NCBI RefSeq assembly: GCF_000417875.1
Contig: NW_006920869.1
Location: 410,584 to 474,583 of the forward strand
Direction of reading: 5' to 3'
DNA length: 64,000 bases
DNA from: Pseudozyma flocculosa PF-1
Lineage: Eukaryota; Basidiomycota; Ustilaginomycetes; Ustilaginales; Ustilaginaceae
Below the pieces are notes generated by a model. It searched no databases, was not told the DNA's origin, and worked only from the letters and a program-made list of their open reading frames with translations. Within the stretch, counting starts at the first letter, position 1. Each line of letters starts with the position of its first letter. Position numbers and translations under genes: made by a program. Below are positions 53,033 through 64,000 of this stretch, in pieces.

Positions 53033-55393
53033 TGGGCGCCTGTGTCTTGCGGACGATGAAAGAGGAGAAAGAGGGAACAAGGCACGCGCGCTCGAGGTCG
53101 AGAACAGGCTAGGGATCCACGAGGCAAGTGGACTTCGCCTCGCTACGATGGTGGAACCTAGGTTGGCCACGCCGGCCGCGATGCTCAAGCTCGACAAAGG
53201 ACGAGAGGGACCGGCAATCTCATTTGACCGCTCACTGGCTGCCAGCTGCGGTCTTAGAGCAAGGGGCCAGAGGTGTCCGGCGGGTCACTGGTGCTCTTTG
53301 TGCGAGCGCGTTGCAAGGTGTCCGGGGCGTGAGTGCGCTTAGCGTGCAACGCCCTCTCTCCCCCTCGGGAATCTCGACGTGGGTCGGTCGCGCGCACCGG
53401 GGAGCAGTCCGGCTTGCCCAGGCAGGCAGGGCCTTCGATGATGGTGGGGTCGCTTGTGCGAGAGACATGTGGGGAACCGACACCAGAGCAGTCGTCCAGG
53501 CAAGCAAGAAGAGGGTCGAGGTGCTTTGATTGCTGCTGCTTGCGTGTTCTGTCCACCAGCCGACTAGCGTCAAAGGACGCACTCGCTTACAGACAGGCCT
53601 AGGGTGCCGACGGCATACGTTTGCGGGGTTACGAGGAGAGGGACGCTCGAGGACAAAGGGCGCCCAAGGACCATCCAACGCCGGTCCGTCGCTCGACGAC
53701 GCCCCGCAGTCAATTTGGGACCGGATCTGTCGACGTCGGCGCTCAAAGTGGGCCCTCTCGCCCGGATCGTCGTCCGTCAAGGCCGAATGAGGCCGGATGC
53801 CGCTGATGACCTTTCGCCGGAGCCAGGACAAAGCGCGGTCCGTCGACGTTTTCACGACGAGCGGTGCAAGACTGGTTGAGTACGTACGTACGTCGTTGTG
53901 GTTTCAGCCTGGACGAGGCAGAATGACACCGGTGATGCAGCATCCGCGACGAACTCGGCGAAAGCGGAGGGTAACGAATAAGAATGGGGGGGAGAGGCGG
54001 GGTTGGCCGACCGCAGACGACGGAGAATAGGCAAAGCAAGCAGGGAATCCGCCTGGTCGAGGCTCCGCATCGGAGCAGAGATTGCCGATGGAGCTCCATG
54101 GGGAAATGGCAGCGAGGCGGCCTGCCTGACCAGGTAGGTTCTGGCCTGCAGATGATCGCGCCCTGGCGCTGGCAGAAGCAGACGTCGATGGCTGTCGGGC
54201 AGGTCGCCGCTTCCTCCTCACCTGACATCCGGTCATGACGATACCCGCATGAAGAGGTCCGATACCTTTGATCATGCGTGCGCGTCCGTATGTTCCAGCC
54301 CTTCCGTCAACGAGACGAGGATAACGACGGCGGTGAGAGGGGAGGAGAGAGAGATTGCCGGAAACGAGATCGTCAAGGACCACGCTGGCCTCGCTGCCTC
54401 GAACGGAATCCTGGCCGAAGCCCCGGCAGGCTCGCCATATGAAGCACCGTTGGCTGGCAAGCCCCCTCCGACCTGGACCCCTTCCGCGCTGCCCCGCCGC
54501 TGTCGCCCCGCCCTCGCTCGGAACCTGAGCCGAAGCGACAGTGTCGACTCGAGCTGGCCGCAAAGATTCCCGAGAGCGACACCTCACGCCACGCCTGCCA
54601 TGCCCATGGTACTAATTGCCACGAGATGGATGGCGGCAGGACCTGCCACGATGATGTCGTTGCCGAACCAAGGACCGCCGTCCTTTCGCCATGTGCGCCG
54701 AGCAAAGCGTCGGTTGCCCTGATGGATGGATTTAGAGTACATGCGTGCTAAGTCCTGATCCTGCGGTCTCAGGGCAAAGAGTCAGGGTCGTATGTGTATT
54801 GCCTTTGTCGCTCTTAGGCAGGACGGTCAATGTCTAGACGATGTCCAGAACGAGCTGGCTGACAGGCACAGGAGGTCAGGGCGAGACGTAGCGTTGCACG
54901 TCCCACCGGCGACGTCGGCAAGGGCGGGCGAGGGCTAGGACTCCGCTACAGACTCAGCGGCTTCTTGCTCGTCCGCATTCCTCGAACGATGGTACCTCTT
55001 CGTGGCAGACGATGCTGCACCTTCCGCGCACCGCGCGCCTTCGTTGACCGCGACGGCGATCGAGCATGTAGATGCGCGCATGTCGAGCGTGTCGGGCATT
55101 GACGGTGTTCTTTGGTCGCTGGCTGCTTCCAGGAGGAGCAACTTGAGTACGACATGAAAGCTGTCCGGCAATCTCGCGCAGCGGGGCTTTTTGCAGCGGC
55201 AGAGCGGAGGCAGAACTGGGGTAGAGCGGATGAAAGGCCCGCTCGGACAGCCTTGTTTCCGGGAGGGTCGTGCCGTTTCCTGTCCTGTACGACAGCAGGG
55301 CGACCAGCATCGCGTCGGATGCGAGGGCTCGGCCGTGCGGCTCGGGACCGCGCCGGTTGCCGGGTGAGTCGACACGACCGCCTCGGAAAGGAA
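53033..55393. other. Long intergenic stretch, no gene seen
   Basis: About 2.4 kb between the sugar porter promoter and the HAM1 stop. Frames are short and arginine/serine-rich on both strands with no motif I recognise. Confidence 0.5.
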
Positions 55394-55978
55394 TCAGGGC
55401 TTGCTGCAGAGGTACTCCTTGAGCGCACTGAGGGCCTTGTAGCGGTGCGAGAGCGTGTTCTTCTGGGTGGACTCCATCTCGGCGTAGGTGAGCCCGGTGC
55501 CCTTGACTTCGAGGATGGGGTCCCAGCCGAACTTCTTGTCGCCGCGGGCCGGGACGATGGTGCCCTCGGTGCTGCCCTCAAAGAGGAGCACCTCCTGGCC
55601 GGGGCCCCGGCAGTAGGCAAAGGTGCAGAGCGCGTGGGCGGTGCGGTCGGAAAAGCCGTCGAGCATCGAGTTGAGGCCCGCGTGGCCGACGCCCTTCATG
55701 AAGTCCTTGATATAAGGTCCCGGCAGGCCGTTGAGGGCGGCAAAGCAGAGGGCGGTGTCCTCGGTGATGCAGGGACCGTTGAGCGCGGCGGCTGCGGCCG
55801 AGCACTTTGCCCTGGCCACTTCTTGCGTGGTGCCCTGGATCTCGGGCAGGTCGAGGTCCTGGTTGGTCAGGTCAAAGGGAAAGTCGGGCGACGAGGCGAG
55901 GATCTCCTTGACCTCTCGCAGCTTGTTGGCGTTGCCCGTGACAAAGGTCAGCGTCGCTCGCTGTGCTGGTGCGCTCAT
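55394..55978 (-). CDS. HAM1: Inosine triphosphate pyrophosphatase (HAM1/ITPA)
   Basis: Cytosolic house-cleaning enzyme that hydrolyses ITP, dITP and XTP to monophosphates and keeps them out of nucleic acids. Single exon, 194 residues, a normal length. Key motifs are [16 protein letters not shown] (nucleotide-binding T/SGNxxK), the acidic [20 protein letters not shown] loop, [25 protein letters not shown], and the C-terminal [16 protein letters not shown] (SHR-A). All catalytic positions I know for the family are present. Divergent from the VOA1-like gene. Confidence 0.96.
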   Translation of the reverse strand: MSAPAQRATLTFVTGNANKLREVKEILASSPDFPFDLTNQDLDLPEIQGTTQEVARAKCSAAAAALNGPCITEDTALCFAALNGLPGPYIKDFMKGVGHAGLNSMLDGFSDRTAHALCTFAYCRGPGQEVLLFEGSTEGTIVPARGDKKFGWDPILEVKGTGLTYAEMESTQKNTLSHRYKALSALKEYLCSKP

Positions 55979-56443
55979 TGTGAGAGGTTGAGTGCTGGTG
56001 GTGGGGTCGGTAAGCAGTAGTAGGATCTAGGAGGATGTTTTGCGGGGGGGGGTACAGTGTTGCAAGCCAGAAAGAGGAAGGCGGGAATGGGCAAACCAGG
56101 TGGAGCAGCGCGCCCTTCTTCTCGCAGAGCGCCAACTGACTCGGCCAGGCGCTGGCTGAGCCTTTTTCCCTGCAGCCAGCCACGTGGCCGCGGATCCGAG
56201 TGCCATCGCCCGATTGACTCGAGAAGAGCGATTGCCTTTTCCCAAATCGGGCGTTGATCGTTGGCCTGGCCTGGCGCCCCTGAGCGCACGGATGCAGGGT
56301 TTGGGCTGCTCCGGCCAGCCAGCCAGCTCGAGCCCAGGTACGCCTGGCCGCCCGTCGCTCATCCATCATCGCTCGCCTTGGCTTTCGTCCCTCTGCATCC
56401 ATCACACCCTCGTCTCCGGCAAGCCTTCCGCGGAACATCCACC
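55979..56443. promoter_or_regulatory. Divergent promoter region of HAM1 and VOA1-like gene
   Basis: 465 bases between two outward-facing starts. It contains a G9 run near 56043-56051; no TATA box seen. Confidence 0.5.
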
Positions 56444-57469
56444 ATGAAGGCATCGATCTTCTCGACGCTCAGCCTCGGCCTTCTCGCCACCCTCACTCAG
56501 ACGGCAACTGCCGCAGCACGCAGCCCCGTACTCGTATTCGGCTCCTCGCAGACCGGCCCCGACCTCTTGCCCAGCCTCGGCCCCTCCTCATCCCTCTCCG
56601 CCTTGGCATCGCGGCTCCTCTCTCACAAGACCGAATCACGCGGATCCTGCGCTGTGGACACCTTTGTTGTCGTCGAGGCCGACCACCTCGATCGCTCCTC
56701 CTTCACGGGCCTCCGCCACGGCGCAGACTCGTTGAGGCAGAGGGCATTGAGCGCACCTGCCCAGCTCACCTTTGACGCCAACGAGGGCACCGACCTTGCA
56801 TTCGAGAACGACCTCGTGCAGAGGCTGCAGAAGGCCTGCGGCGGCCAGCCGAAGCAGGTACAGCTTGCGCTTGGAGACCATGTCCGAGGCACCGAGCTGA
56901 GCACCGGTGGCGTCATCAAGGTCCACGTACAAGACCTCAAGGGACAAGGTGAGCCGCGTGCCTCTTGTCTGTACAGTGAAGATCTCGCACCGTGCTGACA
57001 GCCACTCGCCCTTGGTCCTTGCAGAGGCGTCCCTGCTCACCACACTGGCTGCGATCGATGCCGCTTACCCGCGCAACGTCGTCATCGTTGCCGCCCCAAG
57101 CGCGCGTCGCCTCTCCAAGCGCCAGTTCCCCAACCTCGGCGACCTCACCGAACTCAAGAAGGACGACAAGAACGGCACGTGGACTGAACCAGAAGGCAGC
57201 GTCTTTGCTCGATACCAGGTGAGGCGACTCGTCCCGAAAGATTCCCTTCGGCGCCTGCCGAGCGGCGCCACTGACCTCGACCGCCATCGCCCTGCGACCT
57301 CGTCCACCAACAGCTCTTTTCGTCGGCACAGATCCTCATCCTGCTCGTCGTCTTCGCAGTGCTGGTGCCCGCCACCTTCGTCGTCATTGGCCAGCTGGCC
57401 ACTGTCCAGGTCCCCGACCAGATCGGAGTCAGGAAGGACCCAATCACCGGCGACAAGAAGAGCCAGTAG
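56444..57469 (+). CDS. ER membrane protein, VOA1/ATP6AP1 (BIG1-like) type
   Basis: Exons 56444-56948, 57025-57218 and 57314-57469; 284 residues. A signal peptide (SIFSTLSLGLLATLTQTATA) is followed by ARSPVLVFGSSQ, recalling the luminal start of BIG1/VOA1 proteins. The luminal domain has two cysteines (GSCAVDTFVVVEAD, KACGGQPK). The C-terminus reads YQLFSSAQILILLVVFAVLV, PATFVVIGQLATVQVP and then a short basic cytosolic tail, closely resembling the V-ATPase subunit S1/VOA1 transmembrane segment (Y-LFSS...). By family, it would help assemble the V-ATPase V0 ring in the ER. The match is by pattern only; sequence in the luminal part is weakly conserved. Confidence 0.62.
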
Positions 57470-58314
57470 ACGCGGCACGGGTGCGGGCATCTCTTGGCAC
57501 GCCGCAAGCTGGTTGCCGCATTTCTCCCTCGTTTGTCCAGTACTGGAGATCGCGATGCGACGGACGTCCCAAGCCGTCCCTCGTCGTGGAATTGCCAAAA
57601 CCTTTCGTGTTGAGACAGTCGGCTTCGGTGTGCCTAGCTCAAGTGTGATGCGTCCCGCGGATGAACGCGTGAGGCGGTCGACGACCCGACGTCTCTCCGA
57701 GGAGAGTCGACCGTCTGCTGGAAGCAGTCGCTCCGACACCTCTCGCTACAGACGCGCAACGGAATCCATGACCACGAGTCAAGAGGACATGGGCATGAAG
57801 GTCACCCGTCTGAAGCCCGCGCACGCTCGGTAGGAAGAAGGATGGAATATTTCCAGAGTCCATTGAGGGGCACGGGATCGAGACAAGGACGAGAAGGGGC
57901 CGGAGCAGGGGAGAGGGGAGAGGGGTAGAGAGCGACTTGTCACCTCGGACCTAGAAGCCTAGAAAGTCTGGTCCGGCGCGGTGGTTGGATACAGGATCGG
58001 GGTAAAGGGGGAGGGGAGAGGAACACGGAGAGACTATTCCGACGACACAAGACCGTGGCCGAGCAAGGGAAAGTATGGGAGCACTAGCACTGGGGCAGGG
58101 GGAAGGGAGACTGGGGAGGGGTGGAGACCAAGATCCAAGAAAGACAAAGCGAGACGAATCCGAATCGAGAGGAGATGCAGGGCGAGTGTATGTTGGCTCC
58201 TGGGCGCGTTGGCGAGGAGGACGGGTTTCGAGGAGGGCTTTCCAGATAGTGATCCGAGAATGGCGGAGATCCAGGATGGAAGGAGAGGAAACGAGCGATG
58301 GCGACGCTGACCGT
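57470..58314. other. Intergenic between convergent genes
   Basis: 845 bases between the VOA1-like stop and the glycine-rich gene stop. G/A-rich from about 57890 to 58200; no gene seen. Confidence 0.5.
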
Positions 58315-60971
58315 CTACTTGCAGGCGCCGAGGCAGAAGCCGGTGCACTGGAGCCTGCCAAAGGTGCGCTCCTCGAGCTGCGAGCGAGGGTGAACACCTC
58401 CGCCGACGCCGGCACCTGCCTCGAGAGAGGCGTCGAGGGAGGCGCCGCCGTGGAGGCCAGCACCGGCACCACCGTTGATGCCAGCGCCGGCGCCGATGCT
58501 GGCGCTCTTGTGGATACCGCCCTCGATGCCCGTACCGGCACCACCGTTGATGCCAGCGCCGGCGCCGATGCTGGCGCTCTTGTGGATACCGCCCTCAATG
58601 TCGCCACCGATAATAGCGCCCTTGTGGATGCCCGCGCCGGCACCTCCCTCGATGCCGCCACCAACTCCACCGCCGATGCCGGCGCCGCCGTGGATGCCGC
58701 CACCGACTCCACCGCCGATGCCGGCGCCGCCATGGATGCCGATACCGGCTCCGCCCTTGATGCCGCCGCCGCCTCCAATCGCCGAGGTGGCGAAGCAGGC
58801 GTCGTAGAACTTGCAGGTAAAGGACTGGGCGCCGAAGAGCAGGCCGAACGTCCTCTTGTCGTGGTTGCGCACGACGACATTGTCGCGCTTGAAAAGGCTG
58901 TGCGACTTGCACGCAGTGACGAACTTGCAGCCCTCCTTGGCCTTGCAGAGCGAGACGCACTCGGACTCGGACTTGGCCGAGACGGTGCCGACGGTGCCGC
59001 AGCTCGAGACCTTCTTGGCGCCAAACAGACCGCCGAGCAGGTCGCGGTCCTTGCCAGCATGGTTGACCTTGTTGAAGACGTTGCAGACGTCGCCCGCGCC
59101 ACCGACGGTGACGGTTCCGCTGCCGGCGCCACCAGCACCGCCAGCTCCACCGGCACCACCGGAGCCGCCAGTCGAGCCCGAGCCGCCAGTCGAGCCCGAG
59201 CCGCCAGTCGAGCCCGAGCCGCCAGTCGAGCCAGAGCCGCCAGTCGAACCAGAGCCGCCGGTCGAGCCAGAGCCGCCAGTCGAGCCAGAGCCGCCAGTCG
59301 AACCAGAGCCACCGGTCGAGCCAGAGCTGCCAGTCGAGCCAGAGCCACCGGCACCACCAGAGCCACCGGTCGAGCCAGAGCCGCCAGTCGAACCAGAGCC
59401 ACCGGTCGAGCCAGAGCTGCCAGTCGAGCCAGAGCCACCATCACCACCGGAGCCACCGGCACCACCAGAGCCGCCAGTCGAGCCAGAGCCGCCAGTCGAG
59501 CCAGAGCCGCCAGTCGAACCAGAGCCACCGGTCGAACCAGAGCCACCAGTCGAGCCCTTAGGCTTGTCGTTGTCGCAGTCCTTGTCGTGCTTGCCCTTGT
59601 GGGGCTTGTGTGCCTTGGGCCCACCGGGGGCATCGCTGCCGGGCTTGGGTCCCTTGGGTCCCTTGGGCCCACTGGGGGCAGCGCCACCTCCGCCCTGGCC
59701 GGTGGTCTCCTCGTGAGTGTCGGTCGAGCTGCTGTCCGACTTGCTGTCGCTGTTGAACTTGCTTTCGCCCTTGGAGCCGCCGCTCTTGGAGTCCTTGCTG
59801 CCGTGAGCGGACGAGGCCTTGCCGTCCTTGCCCGAGCTGGACGAGGACCACTCCTGGTGGTCGTTGTTGTTCCAAGAAGACGAGGAGCTGCTGGCGCTGC
59901 TAGAGGCGCTGCTCGAGTTGCTCGAGGTGTGCGTGTCCTTGACGGTGTGGATCTTGTCTCCGCGAGGTCCAACGGCGGATGCAGCGCTCGACGATGAAGA
60001 GGCAGCGCTGCCTCCTCCACCAGCGGCGGCGCTCGAAGAGGCCGAAGCGGCGGAGCCGTTGCCGCTGCCGCTCTTGCTTCCGCCAGACTTGCCGTCATCG
60101 CCGCTGGTCCAGGTGCTCCAGCTGCTCCAGCTGTTGGGGCCCTTGGTGCCGCCAGACTCGCCGTGGCCGCCAGAGCCACCCTTGCCACCCTGGCCTCCGG
60201 CGCCACCCTTGCCACCGGAGCCACCAGCGCCACCGCCACCAGCGCCACCACCGCCTCCGCCGCCTCCGCCGCCTCCAGCGCCACCAGCGCCACCAGAGCC
60301 TCCGCTGGGAGACTCGCCGTCCTTGCCATCGTTTCCATCCTTGCCATCGTCGCCATTGTCGCCGTCATCGCCGCCAGGACCGCCAGGGCCACCAGATCCA
60401 CCGGGGCCGCCGGGACCGCCAGGGGCGCTAGGGTCGCCTCCACCGCCAGGTCCAGCGCCACCTCCGACACCAGGGTCGACGCCACCCTCGACACCGTGGC
60501 CGTGGTTGACGCCGATGCTGCCGTCAATGCCGGCGTGATGTTCGATGTCGACGCCGCCGCCAACGCCGGCTCCGACGCCACCTCCGATGCTGGCACCGAT
60601 CTCCTTGTGGACGCTAAGACCGGCATCGACACCGCCAAGAGCACCCGCGGCAAGTAGACTGTAAAAATATTTTTTGGAAGGGGGAGCGTCAGCGACCTCG
60701 TTGCTGGATGTCGCGACGTGTCGATCGCATCGACCGCCGTGGACCCGTCGCAATGCTACACTCACGGGAGGAGGAAGGTCCTCTTGTGGTTGAGGACCTC
60801 GTCACGCTCGAGGAGGCCGTCTCGGATGCTGAAGGTGCGCTTCTCGAGGCGACCGGCATCGGCGTGGGCGAGGAGCTCATCGAGGCCAAGCGGCTCGGGC
60901 GAGGCCTCGACCGAGTTGGCCAGGGCGCCCAGCGCCACTGCAGCGACGACAAAGTTGGTAAAGGTGACCAT
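58315..60971 (-). CDS. Large secreted glycine-rich repeat protein with Cys-rich module and Kex2-like sites
   Basis: Exon 1 is 60766-60971 (ATG at 60971) and exon 2 is 58315-60658, giving 849 residues. A signal peptide (TFTNFVVAAVALGALANSVEA) precedes a short pro-region with two dibasic sites, LEKR-TF and NHKR-TF. Then come collagen-like Gly/Pro/Asp repeats, a Ser/Lys/Asp region, and about 20 GSTGGS-type hexapeptides (residues about 438-568). A cysteine module follows (about 592-692: DVCNVF, SSCGTV, SECVSLCKAKEGCKFVTACK, FTCKFYDACF), similar in spacing to PAN/apple domains. Inside it are FKR-DN and DKR-TF sites. Last come Gly/Ile/His repeats (HKSASIGAGAGINGGAG occurs twice) and the tail EER-TFGRLQCTGFCLGACK. 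Probably a processed cell-wall or matrix protein; function unknown. Confidence 0.8.
59160..59550. repeat. 18-base tandem repeat array (coding, GSTGGS units)
   Basis: About 20 near-identical units of the type GCCAGTCGAGCCAGAGCC on the plus strand, interrupted by a few GCACCACC-type variants. It lies in frame inside the glycine-rich gene. Length is likely variable between strains and vulnerable to assembly collapse. Confidence 0.85.
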
Positions 60972-61055
60972 CTTTGCGTTGCGTGCTTGGGTGTGAAAGT
61001 GTGGAAAGGATGTCCTTGAAGGATGCTTGGTTGAATGAGACCGTCTAGGCCGCGT

Positions 61056-61079
61056 AGAGAGAGAGAGAGAGAGAGAGAG
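61056..61079. repeat. (AG)n microsatellite
   Basis: Twelve AG units in the 5' region of the glycine-rich gene, about 85-110 bases upstream of its ATG. Confidence 0.9.
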
Positions 61080-61248
61080 GGAGATTTGCAAACGACCGGC
61101 GTAAGTGAGAGTGAGATAAAAGGAGAGGCGCAAGCGCTCGTGGCAAGACTGAGAAAGTGGAGAGAGGGGAGGGGAGTGCTAGCGTCCCTGTCGGGAGGAG
61201 GAGGTTGGATGGAGAGACGGCGATGGACTTTTGCTCGAGGGGAGGGAT

Positions 61249-61254
61249 CTTATA
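61249..61254 (-). promoter_or_regulatory. Possible TATA box of the glycine-rich gene
   Basis: TATAAG on the minus strand, about 280 bases upstream of the ATG; a long 5' leader would be needed. Confidence 0.35.
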
Positions 61255-64000
61255 CGCGCGCGTCGATATCGAGGCTGCTGAAGTGACGCCCGTGCTCCGA
61301 GCCGGACAAGCCCCTCTACAGGCCGAGGTCAGAGGTGCCACTCCCCTGCCGCATCGCAAGCCGCGGCATTGGCATCGACGTCCAAGAGATGGCGGCACGG
61401 AGCGATCCATCACGTATTGCTCCTCGAGAGGATGGGTGCGGAGCGCGAACCTGCTTGACGTTTCTGCTCGCAGGCAGAGAGACATGGCGCGCGCCGGTCA
61501 AAAGGTGGGCGCAGGCCAATTAATGCTGGCTGCATGGTGGCGGGCATAGTTACCTCCAATGTACGTGTCTGAAAGGAGGCAACAATGGCGTCGAGCGGCT
61601 CGACTCCGTCTCGACTAGGCTTCCGGTCTCTTACAGTATCCCGTCGGCCCATGTCCTTGGTCGAAAGCCGACGCGCCAGGCCCACGCTGCCAAAGTAACG
61701 CTGCCACTTGGACGCGGTCCCTGCGCACTCGCCAAATGGCGCTTCTATGTCTGGCAGGCCAGCCAGTCAAGCTCCCGCCCCTGTTCGTATACCAAACTTG
61801 CAGTCGATCGCGCCTGGAGATGTCGGTCTGTGGATGCCAGACTGCCGCCGGGAGTGGTCGTGTCTCTGTCGCTCGGAACGAGCGGAGGGGCGCGGGGACA
61901 CTGTTGGCAACAAGCCCGGGCAACTTGGCTACACCCCCTTTGGTCGACCAGCTTCTGACTCGAGCTTCAGGGCAACGATCAGCGTTGGCAGGATCGACGA
62001 CCATGTCTGGGCGCTATATGGAAAACGCCTTGCAGGGTTGAGCTCGGGAGAGAGGATGGTCAGCGCGGCGACCTCCGGCGCCACGGACGGTTGCAACCTC
62101 TGCCGGATCGGCGGACCGCCTCTATTTTGCCCTGCTGGGATCGAAGCGAGGGCTTGGTGGATGTGGGCGGTCAATGGCATGAATGGGGAGGCGAGGACGA
62201 GTGCAGGGATCCCAGCTCGGCCGCGTCGACTGGCAGGACGAGGTGGCTGGGCGTTGGTCGAGGCGAAGGAAGAGGCACGAGCGGAGTGGCAAAGCCATGA
62301 ACGAGGATGATGGAGCGCCCGATGCCGCCCGTGATCCTCGACTCTGGCCGTCTCAGTCGCCGTAAGTGAAAGCCCACGTACGGGGATGTCTTGGTCTAGG
62401 GCGCGGAGCTACTACTGGTGCATCGCGTTCGAAAGGTTCATTGACTGGGCAACACGCCTCAAGAACAACCAGGGTCACTCGCCTTTGCAAGGCCTCGGGG
62501 CCACGGGGGCTCGAGGGCATGGCCCGAGGGGCGAGGGGCCAAGGCTTGGGTGACGGTGGTCGACGGAACACGAAGATGAGGACTGAATCCAGGGGAAGAG
62601 CGGCGGGCGGCGGGCCGAGGGCCCCTGGGAAGGCTGCGGCGGCGTACCTATGTGCAGCCAACTGGCGCCTGGGCGGAAGGGTGCAGCGTGTTCGCATGAG
62701 GCCAAGCGCCCAGCCGGTCGGTCCATCTGGCGCCCTCTTGCTTCGCCCTCGCTCGCGTCGCATGCACGGCGAAGATCCTTCTTGTCTCGGCCTCAAATTG
62801 ATCCCCATCGCTTCCTCCTCTCGACAGGCAGGAAGGAGGTGGGATCTGGAACGGATCGACCATATCGCGCGGCTTGGCAAGACCAGTGCGGACCACGATC
62901 ACGGAGTCGCACACTTCTTCAAGCCTGGTCGTGCATCTGTCATTTGGTCGATCAATCTGTGTCAGCGCACGATAGGAGAAGGTCCTCGAGGTGGCTACTA
63001 CCGTCCCCTTGCCGTTGCGCCAGCAAGAAGCCCGACAGGTATGCAGGCCGAGGGATCCGCCTGCCTTGGACGTCGGGTTGTCGTGACCTGCTGAGCAACC
63101 GCGTTGCGGCTTCCTCGTCACCCTAGCCTGGCCTACTTCTCTGCAGCCGTGCGACATGGTGGCCTAGATAGGCGCAGGCTACGTACTGCAGCGAGCGGGA
63201 AGCCTTGCAGTGCTCTAGTCAGCTTGCGCGGCGTAACCGTACCCGCCCGGTTCGCTCGCTTGCCGCTCGGGCTGCTTCGATGCCGCTTCACGGGTTCGAC
63301 GCCCAACGCCCACCCAGCAGCGGGCAGGCAGGCTGGCAGGCAGGCGGATACCCTTAATGAATCTCGATGGGCGGATTGCCACAACCGCTTTATCCGAGGT
63401 GCCGCCGCCGTCACGCCCTGCTACAGACGGCATATGCCAACGGTGGTCACGGACAATGCTTCGTTGTGTACGTATGCATCCCTTCGACTTGGCCGGCATA
63501 GAAGCAGAACTGCACAGCACATCACGACTGTATGTAGCCCGACGCCCAGCCAGGCCAGAAGCACGTCGACCTTCTTCGGCGGCGATGGCTGCTGTGCCGG
63601 TGTGAGTTGAAATCGAGGACGAAAGCTGTTCCCGCTCAGCCTCGCCCCGTCCTCGGACTCCCGGTGGTCATTCAGCCCGTTCGTTGTTGTCCCGTTTCCT
63701 CGCAGTGCGCCCCGCCCTGCTCGGCTCTCGATCTGGCCGTTATGGCGAAGCAACATCTGGCAGTGCTGCTGACGGCAGCCGACCGGCCGGCGCGTCAACC
63801 CACCCAATATAATGCTTCCCGCACGTTGCCGTACATTCGGCACCAGCATCTCCTCGATCTGCGTTGGCCCGTCTACAGCACCGAGATGTCCATGTTCGGG
63901 TTCCGAGCTGCTGCTCCTCCTAAACCGACTCAGCCCGATGCGTGTGCGCTGTCTCGGACCAAAGCAACGGAGAGTGGCCGAGTGTTGGTGCGATCTTGGT
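61255..64000. other. Gene-poor right end
   Basis: About 2.7 kb in which I can support no gene on either strand. Frames are short and low in recognisable structure. A short GGCAGGCAGGC tract lies near 63321-63345. Confidence 0.5.

Noticed and set aside
53904..54587. Minus-strand frame of about 227 codons in the long intergenic stretch
   Set aside because: Arginine/serine-rich, no motif, overlapping frames equally long on the other strand; not distinguishable from chance.
59160..59550. CRISPR-like array
   Set aside because: The units are in-frame coding repeats without unique spacers, in a eukaryotic secreted-protein gene.
57951..60653. Long Ala/Arg-rich frame and the plus-strand Glu-Pro-Pro-Val repeat frame over the glycine-rich gene
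   Set aside because: Both are shifted or antisense readings of the same repeats. Only the chosen frame has a signal peptide, cysteines, Kex2-like sites and a consistent intron.
63270..63310. tRNA-like B box (GGTTCGACGCC)
   Set aside because: No matching A box or cloverleaf could be folded by eye around it.

Overview
The window is nuclear DNA of a GC-rich, CpG-rich basidiomycete fungus. A smut relative (Ustilaginomycotina) is my best guess, from gene content, compact spacing and the secreted-protein style, but no rRNA or marker gene proves it. Eukaryotic origin is clear: most genes carry short introns with GTGAGT-type donors, and their products are spliceosomal, mitochondrial, peroxisomal and secreted. 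I could support 26 protein-coding genes plus one unexplained open frame. I found no tRNA, rRNA or CRISPR array. There is one assembly gap (37191-37388, all N).

Layout. 1-8426 (mostly minus strand): CWC22 (cut by the window edge), COA6, an unknown small gene, a BUD32 kinase with a very long N-terminus, a hot-dog thioesterase and a one-span membrane protein. 8903-12759 (plus): a HYPK-like NatA partner, a TPMT-like methyltransferase and a six-exon NTF2-like protein. 13167-16853 (minus): myo-inositol oxygenase and CNOT11. 17985-24689: an MscS/EF-hand channel, an allantoate-family MFS permease and a GPI-type secreted protein. 26246-32308 (plus): a peroxisomal-type acyl-CoA ligase and a secreted GH37 trehalase. 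34001-35413: an alpha-crystallin-type protein. 37657-43182 (plus): a KRE9/KNH-like wall protein, a free-standing HyuB (5-oxoprolinase half) and a DenD-like dehydrogenase. 43271-48853 (minus): PNKP, then a nitronate monooxygenase whose large third intron holds a whole same-strand DUF1275 gene. 50729-52847 (minus): a sugar porter. 55394-60971: HAM1/ITPA, a VOA1-like membrane protein and a large secreted glycine-rich repeat protein. 60972-64000 holds no gene I can support.

The genes do not form one pathway. There are two themes. One is housekeeping: splicing, deadenylation, tRNA t6A/KEOPS, nucleotide sanitation and DNA end repair. The other is nutrient use and the cell surface: sugar and allantoate-type permeases, trehalase, inositol oxygenase, peroxisomal enzymes and GPI or glycine-rich wall proteins. 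TATA-like boxes appear mainly in front of genes of the second theme.

Most unusual: the nested gene inside the nitronate monooxygenase intron; two islands almost free of CpG (33177-33516 and about 49550-50340), one with an unrecognised open frame; a 13-nt microexon in PNKP; the BUD32 N-terminal extension; and the glycine-rich secreted protein with repeated KR-TF processing-like motifs.
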